Shown here: positions 16,408 to 29,988 of the stretch, piece after piece | Numbering within the stretch: position 1 is the first letter of the stretch | Layout: every line of letters begins with the position of its first letter | From: Pandoraea vervacti | GTDB lineage: Bacteria > Pseudomonadota > Gammaproteobacteria > Burkholderiales > Burkholderiaceae | Length of the DNA stretch: 64,000 nt | Assembly (NCBI RefSeq): GCF_000934605.2 | Contig: NZ_CP010897.2 | Location: forward strand, 5,270,001-5,334,000 | Reading direction: 5' to 3' | Made by a program: the position numbers and the translations under genes | Notes under the pieces: model-generated | Told to the model about the DNA's origin: nothing | Databases searched by the model: none | What the model saw: only the letters and a program-made list of their open reading frames with translations

Positions 16408-17832
16408 CTACTTCGTGCGGCCGTAGTCGTCCTGGAAACGCACGATGTCGTCTTCGCCCAGATAGGCGCCCGACTGGACTTCGATGAGCTCCAGCGGCAC
16501 TTTGCCCGGGTTCTCGAGACGATGCGTGGTGCCCACCGGGATATACGTCGATTGATTCTCCGTGAGCAGTACCGTGTGCTCGCCATTCACCACGCGTGCG
16601 GTGCCCTTGACCACCACCCAATGCTCGGAGCGATGGAAGTGCATTTGCAAGCTCAGCGACGCGCCCGGCTTCACGACGATCTTCTTCACCTGGAACCGGT
16701 CGCCCACGCAAATGCCTTCATAGTCGCCCCAGGGACGGAAAACACGCTGGTGGAACACCGACTCCGAACGGCCGTCGGCGACGAGCTTCTCGACCATGCG
16801 TTTCACATCCTGCACATGGTCCTTCGAGGTGACCATGACGACGTCCGGCGTCTCGACAATGACGAGATTGTCCACACCGATGGCAGCCACCATCCGGCTT
16901 TCGCTGCGCACGTAGCTGTTCTTGACGCCGTGCACGACAACGTCGCCGATGAGACTGTTGCCGTCTTCGTCCCGTTCGGCAATCTCCGCGACCGCCGACC
17001 ATGAACCGATATCGTTCCATCCGAGACCTTCGGCATCCACCACGGCAGCGCGGCGCGCCTTTTCCATGACGGCGTAGTCGATGGAGTCCGACGGACAGGC
17101 TTCCAGACTTGCCTTGTCGAGACGGAAGAAATCAATGTCCACTGCGCCGAGTTCGACAGCAGCTTTGGCCTGTCGAAGCATCTCCGGCGCGAGGCGTTCG
17201 AGCTCGTCCAGATAGGAGGACGCCTTGAACATGAACATGCCGCTGTTCCAGTAGCAGTCGCCCGCGGCGATCAACTCGGCCGCTTTGGCGGCGTCCGGTT
17301 TCTCGACGAACTGGTCGATGTTGAAACCGCTCGCGCACACCTGCGTGGCGCTGCCACGACGGATATACCCATAGCCGGTATGCGGCGATGTCGGGGGAAT
17401 GCCAAAGGTGACGAGATAGCCGTCGTCGGCGAGTGTGCGGGCCGCGCGCACCGCTTCGAGGAATTTGGCCTCGTGTGCGATGGCGTGATCCGACGGCAGC
17501 ACGAGCAGCGTGGCGTCGGCGTCCTGACGCTGGGCGATCAGCGCCGCCACGGCGACGGCCGGCGCCGTATTGCGCGCGACGGGTTCGAGCACGATAGCGC
17601 TCGGCGCCGTATCGATGGCGCGCAACTGCTCGGCCACGAGAAAGCGTTGTTCGTTGTGGGAGATGATCAGCGGCGCCACGGCGCCGTCGAGCGCGCGCAC
17701 GCGCCTGACCGTCTGCTGGAGCAATGTGTCGGAGCCGGCCAACGCGAGATATTGCTTGGGATAGCTGGCCCGCGACAGGGGCCATAAACGGGTACCACTA
17801 CCGCCGCACAGAATTACAGGAGTTATCGCCAT
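16408..17832 (-). CDS. manC: Mannose-1-phosphate guanylyltransferase / mannose-6-phosphate isomerase
   Basis: A 474-residue bifunctional type II enzyme that makes GDP-mannose for surface polysaccharides. The N-terminal nucleotidyltransferase shows the pyrophosphorylase signature CGGSGTRLWPLSR followed by YPKQYLAL (residues 9-29), with further motifs VEKPDAAKA and YWNSGMFMF. The C-terminal cupin isomerase domain shows FRPWGDYEG and LSLQMHFHRSEHWVVVKGTA, with metal-binding histidines. The start is ATG 17832; the RBS is weak (CCGGAAT). No other polysaccharide gene lies next to it, so it seems to be a stand-alone unit between the IS and rpoC. Its own terminator was interrupted by the IS. Confidence 0.92.
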   Translation of the reverse strand: MAITPVILCGGSGTRLWPLSRASYPKQYLALAGSDTLLQQTVRRVRALDGAVAPLIISHNEQRFLVAEQLRAIDTAPSAIVLEPVARNTAPAVAVAALIAQRQDADATLLVLPSDHAIAHEAKFLEAVRAARTLADDGYLVTFGIPPTSPHTGYGYIRRGSATQVCASGFNIDQFVEKPDAAKAAELIAAGDCYWNSGMFMFKASSYLDELERLAPEMLRQAKAAVELGAVDIDFFRLDKASLEACPSDSIDYAVMEKARRAAVVDAEGLGWNDIGSWSAVAEIAERDEDGNSLIGDVVVHGVKNSYVRSESRMVAAIGVDNLVIVETPDVVMVTSKDHVQDVKRMVEKLVADGRSESVFHQRVFRPWGDYEGICVGDRFQVKKIVVKPGASLSLQMHFHRSEHWVVVKGTARVVNGEHTVLLTENQSTYIPVGTTHRLENPGKVPLELIEVQSGAYLGEDDIVRFQDDYGRTK

Positions 17833-17950
17833 ATTCCGGTTCGTAGGAGGCTACGCCACATCGCTGGGAGGGAGCGAAAATTATATCGTTGTTTCAAGTA
17901 CTTAAAACGACATTGCGATGACGCCCGCCGCTGATTTGCCGTCGCGCAAA

Positions 17951-17985
17951 AGAAAAACGGCACCCCGCAAAGGGTGCCGTTTCCT
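17951..17985. terminator. Terminator downstream of rpoC
   Basis: AACGGCACCC (17956-17965) pairs with GGGTGCCGTT (17972-17981) around a 6-base loop. An A-run on the left serves as the T-tail for minus-strand transcription. It ends the rpoBC transcript before manC. Confidence 0.8.
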
Positions 17986-18051
17986 TGTCGCTTCACATCA
18001 GGTGGGAAGTCCCGGCGCTCGCCGGCGCTCCCCGCCCTGATGTCATACCGC

Positions 18052-21000
18052 TTACTCTGCGGTCGGTTCTTCCACCGACGTGGGCATCGGGGCAAACGCC
18101 TCTTCCAGAGCGATCTGGTCGTGACGCTCGCGATCCGACGTTTCGCGGGCCTTGCGGGCCTTGTGATACGCCAGACCCGTACCTGCCGGGATCAGACGGC
18201 CGACGATGACGTTTTCCTTCAGGCCACGCAGGTCGTCCTTCTTGCCCATGATGGCGGCTTCGGTCAGCACGCGCGTCGTTTCCTGGAACGATGCAGCCGA
18301 GATGAACGAGTCCGTCGACAGCGATGCCTTGGTAATACCCAGCAGCACGTTCTCGTACTGCGCCGGGCGCTTGTCCGCGGCAATCATGGCGTCGTTCTCG
18401 TAGAGCATGTCCGAACGCTCGACCTGCTCGCCGATGATGAAGCGCGTATCGCCGTTGTCGGTGATCTGCACACGACGCAGCATCTGGCGAACGATCACCT
18501 CGATGTGCTTGTCGTTGATCTTCACACCCTGCAAACGGTACACGTCCTGCACTTCATCGACGATGTAGCGCGACAGCGCTTCGATACCCTGCAAACGCAG
18601 GATGTCGTGCGGGTCGGCCGGGCCGTCCACGATCATTTCGCCCTTGTTCACCACCTGACCGTCGTGCACCAGCACCTGCTTTTCCTTCGGAATCAGGAAT
18701 TCGTGCTGGTTGCCGTCCAGATCGGTAATGACCAGACGCTGCTTGCCCTTGGTGTCCTTACCGAACGACGTGGTGCCCGTGACTTCGGCCAGAATACCGG
18801 CGTCCTTCGGTGCACGCGCTTCGAACAGCTCGGCCACACGCGGCAGACCCCCGGTAATGTCGCGGGTCTTCTGCGCTTCGGTCGGGATACGTGCAAGCAC
18901 TTCGCCCACCGGCACGTGCTGACCGTCCTTGATGGTGATCAGTGCGCCCACCTGGAAGCCGATCGTCACAGGATGATCGGTGCCCGGGATCTTCACTTCC
19001 ACGCCATTCTCGTCGAGCAGCTTGACCTGCGGACGCACGTTCTTCGACGCCGGACCACGACGCTTCGGATCGATCACGACCAGCGTGGACAGACCCGTCA
19101 CATCGTCGATCTGCTTGGCGACCGTGACACCTTCCTCGACGTTCTCGAACTTGGCGAAGCCGCCGTGTTCGGTAATGATCGGGCGCGTCAGCGGATCCCA
19201 CGTGGCCAGTTGGGCGCCGGCCTTGACCTGTGCGCCATCCAGTTGCAGCAACGTGGCGCCGTACGGCACCTTGTGACGCTCGCGCTCGCGACCGTGATCG
19301 TCCGTGATCAGGACTTCGCCCGAACGCGAGATCGCGATCTGCTCACCCTTGCCGTTCGTCACGTAACGCATGGTTGCCGTGAAGCGAACCGTACCGTTCG
19401 ACTTGGCTTCGATCGACGAGGCCACTGCCGCACGCGACGCCGCACCACCGATGTGGAACGTACGCATCGTGAGCTGCGTGCCCGGTTCACCGATCGACTG
19501 CGCGGCGATCACACCCACCGCTTCGCCGACGTTCACGCGCGTACCACGGCCCAGATCGCGGCCATAGCATGCGGCACACAGACCGAAACGCGTATCGCAG
19601 GTCAGCGGCGTGCGCACACGCACTTCGTCGATACCCAGCGTCTCGATCATTTCGACGACGTCTTCGTCGAGCAGCGTGCCCGCCTCGTACACCGTTTCCT
19701 GCGTTTCCGGATTCACGACATCGGCCACAGCCACACGACCCAGGATACGGTCACGCAGGGCTTCGACCACTTCACCGCCCTCGACCAGCGCCTTCATCGC
19801 CACGCCGTTGCTCGTGCCGCAATCGTCTTCGACCACGACCAGATCCTGCGTCACGTCGACCAGACGACGCGTCAGGTAACCCGAGTTTGCCGTCTTCAAT
19901 GCCGTATCGGCCAGACCCTTACGTGCACCGTGGGTCGAGATGAAGTACTGCAACACGTTCAGGCCTTCGCGGAAGTTCGCGGTAATCGGCGTCTCGATAA
20001 TCGAGCCGTCCGGCTTGGCCATCAGGCCACGCATACCGGCGAGCTGGCGAATCTGGGCGCTCGAACCGCGAGCACCGGAGTCGGCCATCATGTAAATCGA
20101 GTTGAACGACTCCTGCTCCACGACGTTGCCATCGCGGTCGGTCGTCTTCTCCTTCGAGAGCTGCTCCATCATCGCCTTACCCACGGCGTCACCGGTAGCA
20201 CCCCAAATGTCCACGACGTTGTTGTAACGCTCTTGCGCCGTGACCAGACCCGACATGTACTGACGGTCGTATTCCTTGACCTTCTTCGATGCTTCGCCGA
20301 TCAGCTCTTCCTTCTTCGTCGGCACGAGCATGTCGTCGACGCAGATCGAGATACCGGCACGCGTTGCCAGGCGGAAGCCCGACTGCATCAGCTTGTCGAC
20401 GAAAATCACCGTCTCGCGCAGACCGCAACGACGGAACGCCGTGTTGATCAGCTTCGAGATTTCCTTCTTCTTGAGCGACTTGTTCAGCACCGAGAACGGC
20501 AGGCCCGGGGGCAGAATTTCCGACAGGATCGCGCGGCCGACGGTCGTCGGGTACAGCGTGATCTTCGGCGTCTTCTCGCCGGTTTCCGGATCGACCGTGT
20601 ACTCCGTGATACGCACGTTCACGCGCGAAGCCAGTTCGACTTCCTTGTTGTCGTACGCACGCAGCACTTCCGAGACATCGATGAACGACAGGCCTTCGCC
20701 CTTGCCGTTGATCTTGTCGCGGGTCGCATAGTACAGACCCAGCACGATATCCTGCGACGGCACGATCGACGGATCGCCGTTGGCCGGGAACAACACGTTG
20801 TTCGAGGCCAGCATCAGGGTACGCGCTTCCATCTGCGCTTCGAGCGACAGCGGCACGTGAACGGCCATCTGGTCACCGTCGAAGTCGGCGTTGAACGCCG
20901 CGCAAACCAGCGGGTGAAGCTGAATTGCCTTGCCTTCGATCAGCACCGGCTCGAACGCCTGAATACCCAGGCGGTGCAGCGTCGGTGCGCGGTTGAGCAT

Positions 21001-22263
21001 GATCGGGTGTTCGCGGATCACATCTTCGAGGATGTCCCACACCACCGGCGTCTGGTTCTCGACTTCCTTCTTCGCAGCCTTGATCGTCGTGGCCACGCCC
21101 ATCACTTCCAGCTTGTGGAAGATGAACGGCTTGAAGAGTTCGAGCGCCATCAGCTTCGGCAGACCGCACTGATGCAGCTTGAGCGTCGGGCCCACGGTAA
21201 TCACCGAACGGCCCGAGTAGTCGACGCGCTTGCCCAGCAGGTTCTGACGGAAACGACCGCTCTTGCCCTTGATCATGTCGGCCAGCGACTTGAGCGGACG
21301 CTTGTTCGCACCGGTCATCGCCTTGCCGCGGCGACCGTTGTCGAGCAGCGAGTCCACGGACTCCTGCAGCATGCGCTTTTCGTTGCGCACGATGATGTCC
21401 GGGGCCTTGAGCTCGAGCAGACGCTTCAGACGGTTGTTACGGTTGATGACGCGGCGATACAGATCGTTCAGGTCCGAGGTCGCGAAGCGGCCACCGTCGA
21501 GCGGCACCAGCGGGCGCAGCTCGGGCGGGAGCACCGGCAGCACTTCGAGCACCATCCACTCGGGCTTGATGCCCGAGCGCTGGAATGCCTCGAGCACCTT
21601 CAGGCGCTTGGCGTACTTCTTGATCTTGGCTTCCGAGCCCGTGGCCTGCAGCTCGGCGCGCAGATGCTCGACCTGCTGGTCGATGTCGATCGAGCGCAGC
21701 AGCTCGCGCACGCCTTCCGCGCCCATCTCGGCACGGAATTCGTCGCCGTATTCCTCGACCTTGTTGTAGTAATCCTCCTCGGTCATGATCTGGCAACGCT
21801 TGAGCGGCGTCATGCCCGGTTCGAGGACCACGTAAGCTTCGAAGTACAGCACGCGTTCGATGTCGCGCAGCGTCATGTCGAGCACCATGCCCAGACGCGA
21901 CGGGAGCGACTTCAGGAACCAGATGTGCGCAACCGGCGAGGCCAGTTCGATGTGGCCCATGCGCTCACGGCGCACCTTGGCCAGCGTCACTTCCACGCCG
22001 CACTTCTCGCAGATCACGCCACGGTGCTTCAGGCGCTTGTACTTGCCGCAAAGGCATTCGTAGTCCTTGATCGGACCGAAGATCTTTGCGCAGAACAAAC
22101 CGTCGCGCTCGGGCTTGAAGGTCCGGTAGTTGATCGTCTCCGGCTTCTTCACTTCACCGAACGACCACGAGCGGATCTTGTCCGGCGAAGCCAGACCGAT
22201 CTTGATCGCGTCGAACTGTTCGTCCTGCTGGACTTGCTTGAATAGATCGAGCAAAGCTTTCAT
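18052..22263 (-). CDS. rpoC: DNA-directed RNA polymerase subunit beta'
   Basis: A 1403-residue beta' subunit, the length usual for beta/gammaproteobacteria. The N-terminal zinc site (CLCGKYKRLKHRGVICEKC, about residues 70-88), the catalytic Mg site NADFDGDQMAVH (about 458-469), bridge-helix and trigger-loop regions, and the second cysteine cluster (CDTRFGLCAACYGRDL) are all present. It lies 26 bases after rpoB in one transcript and ends at a terminator. No str-operon gene (rpsL, rpsG, fusA) follows on this side; manC and an IS do instead. No frameshift is visible. Confidence 0.99.
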   Translation of the reverse strand: MKALLDLFKQVQQDEQFDAIKIGLASPDKIRSWSFGEVKKPETINYRTFKPERDGLFCAKIFGPIKDYECLCGKYKRLKHRGVICEKCGVEVTLAKVRRERMGHIELASPVAHIWFLKSLPSRLGMVLDMTLRDIERVLYFEAYVVLEPGMTPLKRCQIMTEEDYYNKVEEYGDEFRAEMGAEGVRELLRSIDIDQQVEHLRAELQATGSEAKIKKYAKRLKVLEAFQRSGIKPEWMVLEVLPVLPPELRPLVPLDGGRFATSDLNDLYRRVINRNNRLKRLLELKAPDIIVRNEKRMLQESVDSLLDNGRRGKAMTGANKRPLKSLADMIKGKSGRFRQNLLGKRVDYSGRSVITVGPTLKLHQCGLPKLMALELFKPFIFHKLEVMGVATTIKAAKKEVENQTPVVWDILEDVIREHPIMLNRAPTLHRLGIQAFEPVLIEGKAIQLHPLVCAAFNADFDGDQMAVHVPLSLEAQMEARTLMLASNNVLFPANGDPSIVPSQDIVLGLYYATRDKINGKGEGLSFIDVSEVLRAYDNKEVELASRVNVRITEYTVDPETGEKTPKITLYPTTVGRAILSEILPPGLPFSVLNKSLKKKEISKLINTAFRRCGLRETVIFVDKLMQSGFRLATRAGISICVDDMLVPTKKEELIGEASKKVKEYDRQYMSGLVTAQERYNNVVDIWGATGDAVGKAMMEQLSKEKTTDRDGNVVEQESFNSIYMMADSGARGSSAQIRQLAGMRGLMAKPDGSIIETPITANFREGLNVLQYFISTHGARKGLADTALKTANSGYLTRRLVDVTQDLVVVEDDCGTSNGVAMKALVEGGEVVEALRDRILGRVAVADVVNPETQETVYEAGTLLDEDVVEMIETLGIDEVRVRTPLTCDTRFGLCAACYGRDLGRGTRVNVGEAVGVIAAQSIGEPGTQLTMRTFHIGGAASRAAVASSIEAKSNGTVRFTATMRYVTNGKGEQIAISRSGEVLITDDHGRERERHKVPYGATLLQLDGAQVKAGAQLATWDPLTRPIITEHGGFAKFENVEEGVTVAKQIDDVTGLSTLVVIDPKRRGPASKNVRPQVKLLDENGVEVKIPGTDHPVTIGFQVGALITIKDGQHVPVGEVLARIPTEAQKTRDITGGLPRVAELFEARAPKDAGILAEVTGTTSFGKDTKGKQRLVITDLDGNQHEFLIPKEKQVLVHDGQVVNKGEMIVDGPADPHDILRLQGIEALSRYIVDEVQDVYRLQGVKINDKHIEVIVRQMLRRVQITDNGDTRFIIGEQVERSDMLYENDAMIAADKRPAQYENVLLGITKASLSTDSFISAASFQETTRVLTEAAIMGKKDDLRGLKENVIVGRLIPAGTGLAYHKARKARETSDRERHDQIALEEAFAPMPTSVEEPTAE

Positions 22264-22289
22264 TGCTTTCTCCTGTTGCCTGAACGCGA

Positions 22290-26396
<4,107 letters not shown>

Positions 26397-26903
26397 TACG
26401 ATCTCCGAATCACTACGCTGACGACGACGGCAGGCATCGTCAACGGGTGTTCATCGACTGAGACCAGACGTCCCCCACGGCGGGCTTGCCGCGGAGCAAC
26501 GAGCTTGGTGGTTGGCCGCTACCAACCGCTGGCTGACGGCGACGGATGCCTGTGTTGCCCGTCGCCCGACCAAACTTGCCTTCTGCAGTCGCTTCAGAAG
26601 ACAAAGAGAAAACCGTCATGGATCGCATGCCGAGCATGTTCCATCGCGATTTTTTCTTTGGCCTCTCGGTCACTTCTTCAATGCGGCACAACAGCCGTCA
26701 TTGCGTGCCACTCAGGGTGGAACATGCGTTTGAAACGTTGCGAGCAACCCCTTGCTCGACGAAATCACTTGTTTTTCAAACACTTGGCGCAGACTCACGC
26801 CGGCTTTCGAATTTGGAATCCCGATTTTGGGATTTGCATCTCCTGAAAGCACAAAAAGGCTGACGACATTTCGTCGCCAGCCTTCCCTACGCGCAGAGTC
26901 GAA
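26397..26903 (-). other. rplL-rpoB intergenic region
   Basis: This gap of 507 bases holds the attenuator at 26853-26884, next to the rplL stop. A small hairpin (GAGCAAGGGGTTGCTC on the minus strand, near 26750) and about 350 bases with no recognisable gene follow. In E. coli the corresponding gap carries an attenuator and an RNase III site; I cannot show the latter here. Confidence 0.6.
26853..26884 (-). terminator. Attenuator hairpin between rplL and rpoB
   Basis: AAGGCTGACGAC (26856-26867) pairs with GTCGCCAGCCTT (26873-26884) with one mismatch and a 5-base loop, followed on the minus strand by TTTTT. It lies about 20 bases after the rplL stop. Partial termination here would lower rpoBC expression relative to the ribosomal proteins. 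Confidence 0.75.
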
Positions 26904-27281
26904 TTACTTGACTTCGACCTTGGCGCCGGCTTCTTCCAGCTTCTTCTTGGCTTCGTCAGCAGCAGCCTTGTCGACGCCTTCCTTGACAGCCTTCGGAGCG
27001 CCATCAACCAGATCCTTGGCTTCCTTCAGGCCCAGGCCGGTGATTTCGCGGACGGCCTTAATGACGCCGACCTTGTTTGCACCGACTTCTGCCAGGATGA
27101 CGTTGAATTCGGTTTGCTCTTCAGCAGCAGCAGCACCGCCGCCAGCGCCAGCCGGGCCAGCAACTGCCAGGGCAGCAGCCGACACGCCGAACTTCTCTTC
27201 GAACGCCTTGACCAGGTCGTTCAGTTCCATAACCGACATCGCGCCTACGGCTTCGATGATTTCGTCTTTCGTGATTGCCAT
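26904..27281 (-). CDS. rplL: 50S ribosomal protein L7/L12
   Basis: A 125-residue stalk protein. The N-terminal dimerisation helices (MAITKDEIIEAVGAMSVMEL), an Ala/Gly-rich hinge (about 40-56) and the C-terminal factor-binding domain (FNVILAEVGANKVGVIKAVR, GLGLKEAKDLVDGAPK) are all clear. It follows rplJ after 60 bases. Confidence 0.99.
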   Translation of the reverse strand: MAITKDEIIEAVGAMSVMELNDLVKAFEEKFGVSAAALAVAGPAGAGGGAAAAEEQTEFNVILAEVGANKVGVIKAVREITGLGLKEAKDLVDGAPKAVKEGVDKAAADEAKKKLEEAGAKVEVK

Positions 27282-27341
27282 TTGTAAAACTCCTAGATTG
27301 TGTTCGGACCGAAGTCAGCGATCGTGTAACCGAAGAGAGAC

Positions 27342-27839
27342 TTAAGCAGCTTCCGCTTGCTTCTTCTCTGCCACGGCAGCCAGGACGCGAGCAAAGCCGG
27401 AAACCGGCGCTTGCATGACACCCAGCAACTTCGCGAGCAGTTCGTCGCGGCTCGGGATCGAGGCCAGCGCTTGCACGCCTGCCTTGTCCATCACCTTGCC
27501 GTCGTACGAGCCGGCCTTCAAGATCAACTTGTCGTTGCCCTTCGAAAAGTCATTCAAGACTTTCGCAGCGGCTACGGGATCCGTCGAGATACCGTAGATC
27601 AGAGGACCGGTCATCTGCTCAGCCAGGTCAGCAAATGCAGTGTTTTCCACTGCACGACGTGCCAGCGTGTTCTTCAGAACGCGCAGGTAGACGCCTTGCT
27701 GACGCGCATTGGCGCGAAGCTTCGTCAGATCGCCAACCGTGATTCCGCGATATTCAGCCACAACGATGGTCGAAGCGGCGGCGACTTGCGCCGAAACTTC
27801 TGCCACGACGGCTTTCTTATCATCAAGATTAAGTGCCAC
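27342..27839 (-). CDS. rplJ: 50S ribosomal protein L10
   Basis: A 165-residue L10 that anchors L7/L12 dimers on the ribosome and, in known cases, represses its own mRNA through a leader site. It starts with GTG at 27839 behind a GGAGG site. STIVVAEYRGITVGDLTKLR and VLKNTLARRAV are the family blocks. It is preceded by a 319-base leader. Confidence 0.98.
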   Translation of the reverse strand: MALNLDDKKAVVAEVSAQVAAASTIVVAEYRGITVGDLTKLRANARQQGVYLRVLKNTLARRAVENTAFADLAEQMTGPLIYGISTDPVAAAKVLNDFSKGNDKLILKAGSYDGKVMDKAGVQALASIPSRDELLAKLLGVMQAPVSGFARVLAAVAEKKQAEAA

Positions 27840-28158
27840 GGTTAACCTCCAAAATTGACATCACCTCATGGTGATGCCGTTCCACTAACGGCTTACCGAC
27901 ATGTCTGGAGTTTCAACCCCCGCAACGGTTGCCCGCGTGCGACGGCTTGACTGCATAACTTGTTCGGGTTCGCCATCTGCGTTGGCTGGCGTATTAAGGG
28001 ACTGTCAGTGAATGCCCATTCCCGCCAACGGTCTTTGATAACCGGAAGCGATCTCCGAAGATGCCGCTTCCGCCCAAAGTCTTTTGCTGCAGGCTGTCGA
28101 TCACAAGGATCTCAGCCATCGCAGGGGACGCCATCACCCTGCGATTGCGATGTCTCGC
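27840..28158 (-). promoter_or_regulatory. Putative L10 leader (rplJ 5' region)
   Basis: This gap between rplA and rplJ has no gene but several stems on the minus strand: GGAAGCG...CGCTTCC (near 28045-28070) and CGTTGGCG...CGCCAGCCAACG (near 27973-28032). In bacteria with this gene order the rplJ leader binds L10(L7/L12)4 for autogenous control. Assignment here rests on position and foldability, not on a matched motif. Confidence 0.5.
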
Positions 28159-28854
28159 TTAGGCCGTCAGGCTGGCCTGGTCCACACGCACGCCAACGCC
28201 CATCGTGCTCGACAGGGCGATCTTGCGCAGGTAGACACCCTTGCTCGAAGCCGGCTTCGACTTCGTCAGGGCTTCCAGCAGGGCCGAAAGGTTCTGTTGC
28301 AGAGCTGCCGGTTCGAACGACGCGCGACCGATCGTGGCGTGGATGATACCGGCCTTGTCGACGCGGAATTGCACCTGACCAGCCTTGGCGTTCTTCACTG
28401 CCGTGGCCACGTCCGGGGTCACCGTGCCAACCTTCGGGTTCGGCATCAGGCCGCGCGGGCCGAGAATCTGGCCCAGCGTACCGACGATACGCATCGTGTC
28501 CGGCGAAGCGATCACGATGTCGAAGTCCATGTTGCCGGCCTTGATCTGCTCGGCGAGGTCTTCCATACCCACGATTTCAGCGCCGGCAGCCTTGGCTTGC
28601 TCGGCCTTTTCGCCCTGGGCGAAAACAGCCACGCGAACCGACTTACCGGTACCTGCCGGCAGAACGACCGAACCGCGAACCACTTGGTCCGACTTCTTCG
28701 CATCCACGCCGAGCTGAACGGCGACGTCGATCGACTCGTCGAACTTGGCGCTTGCGCATTCCTTGACCAGAGCCAGAGCGTCGCCGACCGGGTACAGCTT
28801 GTTACGGTCGACCTTGGCGGCCAGTGCTTGTTGACGCTTAGAGATCTTAGCCAT
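28159..28854 (-). CDS. rplA: 50S ribosomal protein L1
   Basis: A 231-residue L1 of usual length, the L1-stalk protein and translational repressor of the rplK-rplA transcript in known species. Family blocks include GTGKSVRVAVFAQG, PNPKVGTVTPDVA and KAGQVQFRVDKAGIIHATIG. Its start overlaps the last base of the rplK stop codon, so the two are translationally coupled. Confidence 0.99.
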   Translation of the reverse strand: MAKISKRQQALAAKVDRNKLYPVGDALALVKECASAKFDESIDVAVQLGVDAKKSDQVVRGSVVLPAGTGKSVRVAVFAQGEKAEQAKAAGAEIVGMEDLAEQIKAGNMDFDIVIASPDTMRIVGTLGQILGPRGLMPNPKVGTVTPDVATAVKNAKAGQVQFRVDKAGIIHATIGRASFEPAALQQNLSALLEALTKSKPASSKGVYLRKIALSSTMGVGVRVDQASLTA

Positions 28855-29285
28855 TACAGACCCTCCACCGTGATGCCCATCGAACGTGCGCTGCCAGCGA
28901 TGGTGCGAACCGCGGCGTCCAGATCGGAGGCGGTAAGGTCAGGCATCTTGGTCTTCGCGATTTCTTCCGCTTGTGCGCGGGTGATCTTGCCCACCTTATC
29001 GGTGTGCGGCTTGGCCGAACCCTTTTGCAGGTTGGCAGCCTTCTTGATCAGCACCGTTGCCGGCGGGGTCTTCAGGACGAACGTGAAGCTCTTGTCCGCG
29101 AAAGCGGTGATCACCACCGGAATCGGCAGACCCGGTTCGAGGCTCTGCGTTTGCGCGTTGAACGCCTTGCAGAACTCCATAATGTTCAGGCCACGCTGAC
29201 CCAGGGCCGGGCCCACGGGGGGCGACGGATTGGCTTTACCTGCAGGAATCTGCAGCTTGATAAAGCCGATGATTTTCTTTGCCAT
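28854..29285 (-). CDS. rplK: 50S ribosomal protein L11
   Basis: A 143-residue L11 from the GTPase-associated centre. The family start KIIGFIKLQIPAGKANPSPP, then VGPALGQRGLNIMEFCKAFN, and the C-terminal RNA-binding domain (GSARSMGITVEG) are clear. It lies downstream of the nusG terminator, so rplKAJL probably has its own promoter in 29286-29392. An inverted repeat GAATATG/CATATTC lies there close to the start codon. Confidence 0.99.
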   Translation of the reverse strand: MAKKIIGFIKLQIPAGKANPSPPVGPALGQRGLNIMEFCKAFNAQTQSLEPGLPIPVVITAFADKSFTFVLKTPPATVLIKKAANLQKGSAKPHTDKVGKITRAQAEEIAKTKMPDLTASDLDAAVRTIAGSARSMGITVEGL

Positions 29286-29392
29286 GGTTTACTCCGGAAC
29301 GAATATGTGGCGCATATTCGGGGTTGAGTCATAGCGCGCTTTCACCGGAAACCTGGCTACTGACGCTCCTCGGCGACGGGTGTCACCAACGC

Positions 29393-29424
29393 AAAAACGC
29401 GCCGGACGTCGCGCCGGCGCATTT
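29393..29424 (-). terminator. Terminator after nusG
   Basis: GCGCCGG (29399-29405) and CCGGCGC (29414-29420) form a strong stem. It is followed on the minus strand by a TTTTT tail (complement of 29393-29397). It separates secE-nusG from rplKAJL. Confidence 0.75.
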
Positions 29425-29429
29425 TATTC

Positions 29430-29987
29430 TTAGATCTTTTCGACTTGTCCGAACTCCAGTTCTACCGGAGTTGCCCGTCCAAAGATGGTAACGGATACGC
29501 GGAGGCGGGCTTTTTCGTAGTTCACTTCTTCGACCGAGCCGTTGAAGTCCGTGAAAGGACCATCCTTGACTCGAACCAGCTCTCCCACTTCGAACAACGT
29601 CTTGGGACGCGGCTTTTCAACCCCATCCTTGATTTGCGACATGATCTTGTCGACTTCTGCCTGGCGAATCGGCGTCGGACGGTTACCCGTGCCGCCGATG
29701 AAGCCCGTGACCTTGGGTGTGTTCTTCACCAAGTGCCACGATTCGTCGGTCATTTCCATCTCGCACAGCACATAGCCGGGGAAGAAACGACGTTCGGTAA
29801 CTTTCTTATGACCAGCCGTGGTTTCAACAACTTCTTCGGTCGGGACAAGAATCTGACCGAAGTAATCTTGCATACCGCCACGCGTAATACGCTCTTGAAG
29901 CGCTTTGGCTACGCTTTTTTCCATGCCGGAGTAGGCATGAATGACGTACCAGCGCTTCTTGCTCGGTGCAGCTCCGGTATCAGACAT
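29430..29987 (-). CDS. nusG: Transcription termination/antitermination protein NusG
   Basis: A 185-residue NusG. The N-terminal NGN domain (KRWYVIHAYSGMEKSVAKAL) contacts RNA polymerase. The C-terminal KOW domain (GELVRVKDGPFTDFNG) contacts Rho or S10. It starts one base after the secE stop, so the pair is coupled. Confidence 0.99.
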   Translation of the reverse strand: MSDTGAAPSKKRWYVIHAYSGMEKSVAKALQERITRGGMQDYFGQILVPTEEVVETTAGHKKVTERRFFPGYVLCEMEMTDESWHLVKNTPKVTGFIGGTGNRPTPIRQAEVDKIMSQIKDGVEKPRPKTLFEVGELVRVKDGPFTDFNGSVEEVNYEKARLRVSVTIFGRATPVELEFGQVEKI

Positions 29988-29988
29988 A

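Noticed and set aside
27960..28346. Open frames on the plus strand around the rplJ leader
   Set aside because: They overlap the leader and rplA in antisense and have no RBS. The stems present fit a regulatory leader better.
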